Below, piece by piece: positions 6,395 to 11,968 of a DNA stretch of 11,968 nt. The stretch is from JAVBMU01 sp031551755. Lineage in GTDB: Bacteria; Actinomycetota; Actinomycetes; Actinomycetales; Cellulomonadaceae. The notes under the pieces are model-generated. The model was not told where the DNA came from. It did not search any database and was given only the letters and a program-made list of their open reading frames with translations. Location: NCBI GenBank assembly GCA_031551755.1, contig JAVBNE010000092.1:1-11968 (forward strand). The letters are read 5' to 3'. The position numbers and the translations under genes are program-made. The first letter of the stretch is position 1; the number at the start of each line of letters is the position of its first letter.

Positions 6395-7612
6395 TCAGCG
6401 GGGGGTGATCGTCAGGCGCAGCAACCGGTCGTCACCGGCCCGCGGGGTCCCTCGGCCGTCGGTGTTGTTGGTGAGCACATACAGGACGCTGGACCCGTCC
6501 GCCTCAGGCTCACCGGCCGCAAGCACCGCCCGCAACCGCCCGTAACCGTCCAGGGCCACCTGGGGGGTCGCGAACCCCAAGGGCGTCGGCGGGCTATCGG
6601 GTGCCTTTCCGACCTCGGCCGCGAAGGGCACCCGCCACAACCTCTCACCCCGCAGCCCCGCGAGGTACACCCCTTCCCGGGTGACGGCGAGGCCGCTGGG
6701 GGATGCCTCGTCCGTGGTCCAGGTGACCACCGGGTCGAGCCAGTCGCTGTTCTCCACACCCCGGCGGCCCTCCCGCTCCGGCCATCCGTAGTTCCCACCG
6801 GATACGATCACGTTGAGTTCGTCATAGGTGTTCTGCCCGAACTCGCTCGCGAACATCCGGCCGGTCACGTCCCACCCGAGGCCCTGCACGTTGCGGTGTC
6901 CGAGGCTCCACACCGGTGACTGCGCGTCGGGGTTCACCGACGCCGGTTCACCGTCCACTGTGATCCGCAGGATCTTGCCGCCCAAGGACGCGGGGTCCTG
7001 AGCGCTATCGGGGTCCGTGGCGTCCCCGGTCGCGACAAACAGGTCACCCCCCGGGCCGAAGGCGAGCTGACCGCCGTCGTGATTGCCCGCGGCCGGTATG
7101 CCCGTCAGGATCGGGTCCAGTGCCGAAAGGCTGCGATCGGTGAGCCGCCCATGAAGCACCTCGTTCCCGTCGCGCGTGGTCCGATAGATGAAGACCTCCC
7201 CGGCTGCCGCCGAGCCGGGTGGGGCAACGACCACCCCCAGGAGCCCGGCTTCCCCTCCGACGGCGGTGCGGTCCAGCAGATCGTCCGCACCCCGGCCGCC
7301 GACAGGCTCCGACTTGCCGGTCCTCGGGTCGATAACGACGAGCCGCCGCTCATCGCGCAGCGAGACCAGGAGTCGGTCATCGGGCAGGATCGCGATCCCC
7401 CAGGGTGCATCGAGATTCCGCGCAACCTCATCGACTTCCACCCTGACATCGGGCACCACGACCAGCGAGCCGCCATCTTCTGCGCTCGGTGTGGCCGTCG
7501 CCATGCGGGTGGGCGAGGAGACCGGTGTGGGGGGCTCTGGGGCATCCGAGCAAGCGGCCCCCAGGAGGCAGACGAGCACCATGCTCGTTGCGGTCGGCCA
7601 TCGACGCCTCAT
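6395..7612 (-). CDS. PQQ-dependent sugar dehydrogenase (glucose/sorbosone dehydrogenase family) lipoprotein
   Basis: Secreted, probably lipid-anchored six-bladed beta-propeller of the soluble quinoprotein glucose dehydrogenase family, which oxidises aldoses with PQQ. From ATG 7612 the protein has 405 residues: MRRRW, a hydrophobic segment VLVCLLGAA, Cys21 as likely lipidation site (the lipobox LGAAC is not a perfect match), then a Pro/Thr/Ser-rich linker to about 45. Family motifs include LDAPWGIAILPDDRLLVS, GNHDGGQLAFGPGGDLFVATGD (His178, equivalent of the catalytic His in NHNGG), SLGHRNVQGLGWD (Arg240) and SEFGQNTYDELN...GGNYGWP. An in-frame ATG at 7657 is possible, but would put 15 residues before the basic n-region. 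It follows the DUF1801 gene by 60 bases and precedes metG by 88, all on one strand. No PQQ synthesis genes are visible; the real substrate is unknown. Confidence 0.88.
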   Translation of the reverse strand: MRRRWPTATSMVLVCLLGAACSDAPEPPTPVSSPTRMATATPSAEDGGSLVVVPDVRVEVDEVARNLDAPWGIAILPDDRLLVSLRDERRLVVIDPRTGKSEPVGGRGADDLLDRTAVGGEAGLLGVVVAPPGSAAAGEVFIYRTTRDGNEVLHGRLTDRSLSALDPILTGIPAAGNHDGGQLAFGPGGDLFVATGDATDPDSAQDPASLGGKILRITVDGEPASVNPDAQSPVWSLGHRNVQGLGWDVTGRMFASEFGQNTYDELNVIVSGGNYGWPEREGRRGVENSDWLDPVVTWTTDEASPSGLAVTREGVYLAGLRGERLWRVPFAAEVGKAPDSPPTPLGFATPQVALDGYGRLRAVLAAGEPEADGSSVLYVLTNNTDGRGTPRAGDDRLLRLTITPR

Positions 7613-7672
7613 AGCCCCATCGTGGCCGCGATCGGCGAGTTTCGCCGCCCAAACCATCCGGATGACCGGAAG

Positions 7673-8017
7673 CTATCCCGCGATCTCGGCCAGCCGGGTC
7701 CGCAAGACGGCGTCCAGCGCCTCATCCGAGAGAGGGTCGGCCACTGAGAATCGCAGCATTCCCTTGGTCCCGGTGAGTCCCGGCACTGATTCCTTGACGG
7801 TCGCGACCGTTTCCGAGGAGAACGGCACGAGGGACAACTGCGTGGCCGACCGTTGCACCGCCACCAGCCCTTTCCCGGCCACCTTCAGACAGGGCAGCCC
7901 GTAGGAGACTCCTTCCTCCGCCGTCGGCGCAATCCGACGCGCCGCGTCGAAGATCCGCTGGACAGCCGCTTGCTCCTCAACGGGAAGGGCGGTCACGAAG
8001 ACATCGATGAGTCCCAT
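7673..8017 (-). CDS. DUF1801 family protein (YdhG-like fold)
   Basis: Small cytosolic protein of 114 residues, close to the usual length of DUF1801 (PF08818). The family has a frataxin-like/YdhG fold; some members are annotated as iron chaperones, but the biochemical role is not established. The recognisable core is EEGVSYGLPCLKVAGKGLVAV at about 34-54, followed by the strand region QLSLVPFSS and GTKGMLRFSVADPL at 83-96, as in relatives. ATG 8017 has only a weak upstream GGA. The gene is divergent from pncA with a 34-base gap, so promoters for both must overlap coding sequence. It is the first gene of the minus-strand series leading to the sugar dehydrogenase. Confidence 0.82.
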   Translation of the reverse strand: MGLIDVFVTALPVEEQAAVQRIFDAARRIAPTAEEGVSYGLPCLKVAGKGLVAVQRSATQLSLVPFSSETVATVKESVPGLTGTKGMLRFSVADPLSDEALDAVLRTRLAEIAG

Positions 8018-8051
8018 CGGTCCATCGTGCCAGTCGTGGCACCCTGGTGTG

Positions 8052-8666
8052 ATGAGTCAGCCGTTGCGAAAGCCCGACGAGCCGGTGCGTGCCCTCCTGG
8101 TCGTCGATGTTCAGCCGACCTTCTGCGAGGGCGGCGAGTTGGCGGTGAACGGCGGGAACGCCGTCGCTCGGCGTATCGCGGATTATGTCGCCGATCACCG
8201 CGGCCGCTACGGCTTGGTAGTCACCACCCAGGATTGGCATGTCGACCCGGGTGAGCATTTCGCGGCCCCGCCGGCCGAGCCGGATTTCGTCGACACGTGG
8301 CCACCGCACGGGATCGCCGGCACACCCAACGCCGAACTGCACCCGGCACTGGCGCAGTTGGCAGCCGATGCGGGGGTCAAGAAGGGAGCTCATGCGGCCG
8401 CATATTCCGGCTTCGAGGGGGTGGACGCAGATGGGCGTTCACTGGCGGATATCTTGTCGGCGGCCGGGGTCGGAGGTGTCGACGTGGTGGGCATCGCCGA
8501 GTCGCATTGCGTGCGAGCGACCGCGCTCGATGCACTGGCGTTGGGCCACACGACCCGGGTCTTCACGGATCTGACCGTGCCGGTCACCCCGGAGCAGGGC
8601 GCCCAGGCCCGCGCCGAACTCGCTGCCGCTGGAGTGGAGCTGGCGGTGTCCGCCGACACCGATTGA
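8052..8666 (+). CDS. pncA: nicotinamidase / pyrazinamidase
   Basis: Cytosolic amidase converting nicotinamide to nicotinate in NAD salvage; in mycobacteria the same enzyme activates pyrazinamide. It is a 204-residue cysteine hydrolase of the isochorismatase fold. The triad is visible: Asp19 in VVDVQPTFCEGG, Lys111 in KKGAHAAAYSGFEG and Cys153 in IAESHCVRATALDA. Metal ligands match M. tuberculosis PncA: Asp61 and His63 in TQDWHVDPGEHF, His69, and His86 in WPPHGIAGT. The start ATG 8052 (GTG at 8049 also in frame) gives the family N-terminus; the frame extends to 8007, but those residues overlap the divergent gene. The ribosome binding site is weak. The stop lies three bases from the stop of the convergent lipoprotein gene. 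Confidence 0.95.
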   Translation: MSQPLRKPDEPVRALLVVDVQPTFCEGGELAVNGGNAVARRIADYVADHRGRYGLVVTTQDWHVDPGEHFAAPPAEPDFVDTWPPHGIAGTPNAELHPALAQLAADAGVKKGAHAAAYSGFEGVDADGRSLADILSAAGVGGVDVVGIAESHCVRATALDALALGHTTRVFTDLTVPVTPEQGAQARAELAAAGVELAVSADTD

Positions 8667-8669
8667 GGC

Positions 8670-9413
8670 TCAGTTGTCCCAGCGGTGGTCATAGTCATAC
8701 TTGGTCAGCGGGTCAGCGCTGACTTCGGCGACGAGTTCGTCCAATAGTTTGTCCACGTCGGCGACTTGTTTGAGGTCGACGTCGGTGTTGTCGGTCGTGA
8801 CGTCGACCCCGACAAGAATCCACCCATCAACCAGCGTGTACATGCCGGTGCCTTGGTATGGCGGCGGGCAAGTACCAGGGGTACTGCGGCCGGTGTTTGA
8901 ATCGGTGTAGTTGTCGCACGGAGGAACACCCTGCGGGTCGGCCGTAGTCTCATACCAACCGAACCTACCCGAATTGGTGGTGCCGATAGGTGTGATTGTA
9001 TAATAGTGATAGTAACTACTCTCACCCTCGACCGGCTTCGCGCTTGCACAAGTGTTGACGCTCTTCATGATCCAACTCGCTGGCTTTTCGCCAGGCCGGA
9101 GGACGCTGTCATCAAGCCACGCGACAAAGTACCGGACATTTACATCGTCAAGTTCGTACTCACCGAACTCTAGGGGAGCATGGTCATAGTTGTAGTCCCC
9201 GACCAGAGTCCTGAGAGAGCTTCTGAGACCGCACGCACGAGGTCCCCTCGCGCCCACACGCTGCACAACATCGTTTACTTTCGTGGCGCCGGGGAGCGTG
9301 TCGGAGATGTCCCAGCGGGTTGGGGCGTCCGTGGGTTCGTTGCTTTGCGTGCACCCTGTGAGTAGGAGGGCGAGTACTGTTGCTACGGCGCAGAGTTGTT
9401 GTTTAGTCGTCAC
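8670..9413 (-). CDS. lipoprotein, distal copy of the duplicated pair
   Basis: 247-residue predicted lipoprotein: signal peptide with hydrophobic core AVATVLALLLTG and lipobox LTGC (Cys21 lipidated), hence anchored outside the cytoplasmic membrane. Four further cysteines at 61, 122, 166 and 182 probably form two disulfides. No named domain is recognised; recognisable stretches are PLEFGEY, YYTITPIG, GVPPCDNY, CPPPYQGTGMYTLVDGWILV and a C-terminal acidic helix (DVDKLLDELV). The GTG start at 9413 overlaps the stop of the preceding tail fragment (9403) by 11 bases, so translation is probably coupled. Compared with the proximal copy it has the same length, about 85% identity over residues 1-60, about 59% over 61-182 and one difference in 183-247. 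An extra Cys8 lies in the signal peptide. It may bind or anchor the product of the large gene; this is inference. Confidence 0.85.
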   Translation of the reverse strand: MTTKQQLCAVATVLALLLTGCTQSNEPTDAPTRWDISDTLPGATKVNDVVQRVGARGPRACGLRSSLRTLVGDYNYDHAPLEFGEYELDDVNVRYFVAWLDDSVLRPGEKPASWIMKSVNTCASAKPVEGESSYYHYYTITPIGTTNSGRFGWYETTADPQGVPPCDNYTDSNTGRSTPGTCPPPYQGTGMYTLVDGWILVGVDVTTDNTDVDLKQVADVDKLLDELVAEVSADPLTKYDYDHRWDN

Positions 9414-9750
9414 GTGCTGCCACCATCGTGTCTCGGATACCTTTGACCATTTCTTCTACGGCCGACATGTTATGACCTTCATAGAACCCAGCGTGTTCTT
9501 CGAGGAAGTCGTCCAGGCCCGTCTCCATGCTGCCGACACCCGCCGAGGCAGCACCTTTTTGAAACTCGTAAAGTAGGGAGGTTGAACGGTTCACATACTC
9601 GGAGCGTATTTCGGCGAGTTTATCGGCTTCAGCGTGCGCGATGGCGTCGGCAGCCCAGTCCGCTCCCGCGCTGATCCCAAACGAAACAACCACACCAGGC
9701 ACACCCGAGCCACTAACCGGCTCAGTTGTCCCAGCGGTGATCATAGTCAT
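9403..9750 (-). pseudogene. orphan C-terminal fragment (101 residues) of the large surface/secreted protein
   Basis: From about 9718 to the stop at 9403 the frame repeats the last 101 residues of the large gene (SGVPGVVVSFGISAGADW ... AARDD), with three amino-acid differences. It arose as part of the 1052-bp duplication and has lost everything upstream. The frame is open back to ATG 9750 (MTMITAGTTEP), but that part lies inside the end of the upstream lipoprotein gene in another frame and has no ribosome binding site. Translation could occur only by coupling or re-initiation. About 19 of 310 bases differ from the parental copy, and few of them change the protein. The fragment still overlaps the next lipoprotein start exactly as the parent does. 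Confidence 0.72.
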
Positions 9751-10465
9751 ACTTGGTCAGCGGGTCAGCGCTGACCTTAGCGACAAGCTCATCCAATAGT
9801 TTGTCCACGTCGGCGACCTGCTTAAGGTCCACGTCGGTGTTGTCAGTCGTCACGTCGACCCCGACAAGAATCCACCCATCAACCAGCGTGTACATGCCCG
9901 TGCCCTGGTAAGGCGGCGGACAAGTACCAATCGTCACTTCACCCTCGCCCGAATCAACGTAGTTGTCACAGGGCGGAACACCCCGCGGGTTCACCGTCGT
10001 CTCGAACCAACCGAACCTGTCCGAGTCGGTGCCACCAATCGGGGTGATCGTGTAGTACAGAAGGTAGTTGTCGTGGCCTGGAACTGGCGTCGCCTGAGAG
10101 CACCGGATTATCTTCTCCATAGCCCAATTCGCCGGCTTGAATCCTGCTGGGCGGTTCTCAGTGTTGATCCAGACAACAAAGTATCGCACCTTAGCGTCTT
10201 CGAGTTTGTACTCACCAAACTCGAGTGGCGATTTATCATAATTATAAGGCCCGACCATAGTCATAAAACTATCCCGAAGCCCACAAGAACGCGGACCCCG
10301 GTCACCTGTTCTCTGTACTACATCGTTTACTTTCGTGGCGCCGGGGAGTGCGGCGGAGATGTCCCAGCGGGTCGGGGCGCCCGTGGGTTCGTTGCTTTGC
10401 GTGCACCCTGCCAGCAGCAGGGCGAGTACTGTTGCTACGGCGCTGAGTTGTCGTTTAGTCGTCAC
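9722..10465 (-). CDS. lipoprotein, proximal copy of the duplicated pair
   Basis: 247-residue predicted lipoprotein with signal peptide core AVATVLALLLAG and a perfect lipobox LAGC (Cys21). Mature cysteines are at 61, 122, 166 and 182, the same positions as in the distal copy. The N-terminal mature part (CTQSNEPTGAPTRWDIS) and the last 65 residues are nearly shared between copies. Residues 61-182, including the 100-136 stretch (INTENRPAGFK and following), carry most of the differences. No Pfam family was recognised. GTG 10465 lies inside the end of the large gene (overlap of 11 bases, GTGACGACTAA), so the two are translationally coupled and probably work together. Base composition is lower in G+C than metG or pncA, as for the rest of this locus. 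Confidence 0.86.
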   Translation of the reverse strand: MTTKRQLSAVATVLALLLAGCTQSNEPTGAPTRWDISAALPGATKVNDVVQRTGDRGPRSCGLRDSFMTMVGPYNYDKSPLEFGEYKLEDAKVRYFVVWINTENRPAGFKPANWAMEKIIRCSQATPVPGHDNYLLYYTITPIGGTDSDRFGWFETTVNPRGVPPCDNYVDSGEGEVTIGTCPPPYQGTGMYTLVDGWILVGVDVTTDNTDVDLKQVADVDKLLDELVAKVSADPLTKYDYDHRWDN

Positions 10466-11790
10466 GTGCTGCCACCATCGTGTCTCGGATACCTTTGACC
10501 ATTTCTTCTACCGCGGACATGTTGTGACCGTCATAGAATCCGGCGTGTTCTTCGAGGAAGTCGTTCAGGCCCGTCTCCATTGTGCCGACACCCGCCGAGG
10601 CAGCACCTTTTTGGAATTCGTAGAGTAGGGAGGTTGATCGGTTCACATATTCAGAGCGTATTTCGGCGAGTTTATCGGCTTCAGCGTGCGCGATGGCGTC
10701 GGCAGCCCAGTCCGCTCCCGCGCTTATCCCAAACGAAACAACCACACCAGGCACACCCGAGACACTGACTGGCGACGTCACCAGATCAACCGCTCCACTG
10801 ACTGCCTTGCGCAACACCGCATCATCTTCCTCAGCCCTGTTCACCGCCACATGATCAATCTCACCCCAGATCGTCGCCGCATTCCCACTGGCGTATTCGA
10901 GAACTTTATTTCTGGCGGCAAGATCTGGGACTTGATTTAGGAAGCTTCCCGATTCAAACATGTGCTCCTTAACGATCTCCTCCCAGGCGAGCGCACCTTC
11001 ACCACCCAGGCCAGTGGACTTCACGACAGCTAGAATCTCGTCCTGCTTGAATCCTGGCATTGGCTCGTCGTTCAAATAGAAATCCGTCCCGGCCTCCGGT
11101 TTAAACCCGTGTTCTTTGTAGTCTTCAATCAGTCCGTCTCGCCCGACTGTGAGGTTGGAACGGCCCGAGATGGCTTCGCCGACACCGTCAACGTACGGCT
11201 TGTACGCATACGCCAGCTCACGCGCACCTGGGCCTTGCAAGACCCGGTTCGACAGGTCGATCCCCGAAGCCGGGTCATTAAGCCGGTGGGTGACCTGGTT
11301 AATCAACAACGCCGCCCGCCTAGCAGTATCCAGGTCACCACACGTAGCACCGTGGTTCGTGACCGCACCAATCGAGGAGAACACCGCCCCACCAAAATCA
11401 TGACCCATGAACGTCAAAGCATCAGGGTTACCGCTCTCGATCTTCAACCACCGGTTCACCCTCGCCCCAGAAATCTCACTGCCACCCTCAGGCGCCCAAA
11501 ACTCCGTCGACAACACCGGGTCCTTCGACAACGCGTTAAACACCGCATGCGGCACCGACACAAACCCCGCAGTCTCAGCCCGGCTCAGCCCCAACATAGC
11601 CTCCGCAGCACCAGCGTCTTGGTCCACCCCCCACACCCGACCACCACCACGCTTCCACGCATCCAACTCCAACACCGCCCCATACGCCAACTCAGAACTC
11701 ACACCACCAGAAAGCAGATATCCGGCCAACAACTGCCGACCACCCGACGCATGGCGAAGTAAATGAGTCAGTGCGTCAACGGCGTGTAGG
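10455..11790 (-). pseudogene. large surface/secreted protein of type VII-associated kind, 5' end removed by an IS30 element
   Basis: The frame ends at 10455 and has at least about 430 native residues. Sequence includes LLRHASGGRQLLAGYLLSGG near the truncated end, WKRGGGRVWGVDQDAG, WLKIESGNPDALTFMG, GAVTNHGATCGDLDTARRA and a C-terminal 101-residue tail with a Gly/Ala/Val-rich segment followed by charged helices. It resembles actinobacterial 'TPR repeat region'/DUF6571-like proteins that usually begin with a WXG-type helical domain and are followed by a lipoprotein gene; this is from memory and moderate confidence. The frame stays open to ATG 11918, but beyond about 11790 it reads antisense to the IS30 transposase, so that N-terminus is not native. 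The exact border within about 11740-11813 is unresolved. No catalytic motif was recognised. Confidence 0.65.
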
Positions 11791-11813
11791 GTCTGCCGGT
11801 CTGGAGGTGGCGC

Positions 11814-11968
11814 GTGGCGCGTGGTCAGGAGTTGTTGGATCCTGAGCGTGAGGAGATCTCGCGTGGGATCGCTGAGGGGTTGTCGGGTCGGGTGATCGCG
11901 GCGCGGCTGGGCCGTCATCCGTCGGTGGTGAACCGGGAGGTCGCCCGCAACGGGGGGCGGGAGAAGTA
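11814..11968 (+). CDS. IS30-family transposase (N-terminal part, runs off the right edge)
   Basis: DDE transposase of the IS30 family, first 51 residues. GTG 11814 is preceded by GGAGG with a six-base spacer. The sequence LLDPEREEISRGIAEGLSG, then VIAARLGRHPSVVNREVARNGG, is the HTH_38-type DNA-binding domain typical of these transposases (relatives read LSxxEREEIxxGLAxGxSxRxIAxxLGRxPSTVSREVxRN). The catalytic domain lies beyond the window. The stop codon at 11787 in the same frame limits how far upstream the gene can start. The left inverted repeat of the element was not identified by eye. Its insertion, read toward the right, accounts for the missing 5' end of the large minus-strand gene. 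Confidence 0.85.
   Translation, partial: MARGQELLDPEREEISRGIAEGLSGRVIAARLGRHPSVVNREVARNGGREK

Larger units (their letters stand above)
8667..10770 (-). repeat. two 1052-bp head-to-tail tandem duplication units (8667-9718 and 9719-10770)
   Basis: Each unit carries the last ~101 codons of the large gene followed by a complete lipoprotein gene. Offsets between equivalent positions are 1052 at every landmark: lipoprotein stops 8670/9722, lipoprotein starts 9413/10465, large-gene stops 9403/10455. No net insertion or deletion has therefore accumulated. On the plus strand the triplet GGC stands at each of the three edges (8667, 9719, 10771), which suggests the crossover used very short homology. 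Sequence identity is high at the unit ends and much lower in the middle of the lipoprotein gene. Confidence 0.9.

Noticed and set aside
7079..7904. Two plus-strand frames of more than 200 codons
   Set aside because: They are antisense to the sugar dehydrogenase and DUF1801 genes, with no recognisable protein pattern.
9720..9750. MTMITAG start resembling the lacZ-alpha peptide, possible vector contamination
   Set aside because: The bases are an alternative frame of the lipoprotein C-terminus (KYDYDHRWDN) and similar bases recur at the end of the other copy; coincidence.
11814..11918. Native N-terminus of the large gene (MTAQPRRDHPTRQP...)
   Set aside because: This stretch is antisense to a well-supported IS30 transposase with its own ribosome binding site, and is Pro/Arg-rich like other shadow frames here.

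Overview
The window looks like a high-GC actinobacterium, most likely of the order Mycobacteriales. The minus-strand order metG - tatD - rpfB-like is the classical actinobacterial arrangement, and the right third carries genes resembling type VII-associated cell-surface loci of that order. The genus cannot be fixed from the sequence. No tRNA, rRNA or CRISPR array was seen.

Layout. (1) Positions 1-152 hold the 5' end of an IS3-family element on the minus strand. It has cut the 3' part off an ABC-transporter ATPase gene (153-658). (2) Upstream of that ATPase lies a gene for a small secreted protein (674-1106), apparently with a promoter and ribosome binding site. Its signal peptide is split over three reading frames, as if two single bases had been lost. 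(3) On the plus strand, 1242-1940 encodes 5'-methylthioadenosine/S-adenosylhomocysteine nucleosidase. (4) Convergent to it is a minus-strand housekeeping block: DUF1801 protein (8017-7673), PQQ-type sugar dehydrogenase lipoprotein (7612-6395), methionyl-tRNA synthetase (6306-4522), TatD nuclease (4474-3434) and an RpfB-like cell-wall protein (3276-1987) whose C-terminal catalytic domain is SLT-like rather than Rpf. The ksgA and ispE genes that usually follow rpfB are not here. (5) A plus-strand nicotinamidase gene (8052-8666) is divergent from the DUF1801 gene.

(6) From 8667 to the right end is a visibly lower-GC accessory locus on the minus strand. A large gene, truncated at its 5' end, runs directly into a lipoprotein gene with an 11-base overlap. 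The last 101 codons of the large gene plus the whole lipoprotein gene are repeated once more downstream. The result is two 1052-bp head-to-tail units with no net length difference. The lipoprotein copies are nearly identical at both ends but only about 60% identical in the middle, while their lengths and cysteine positions are the same. This is the most interesting part of the window: an expanding or diversifying surface-protein cassette. (7) At the right edge an IS30-family transposase begins on the plus strand (11814 onward) and accounts for the loss of the large gene's 5' end.

The stable part is translation, DNA and cell-wall housekeeping plus methionine-salvage and NAD-salvage enzymes. 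On both sides it is bordered by accessory genes broken by insertion sequences.
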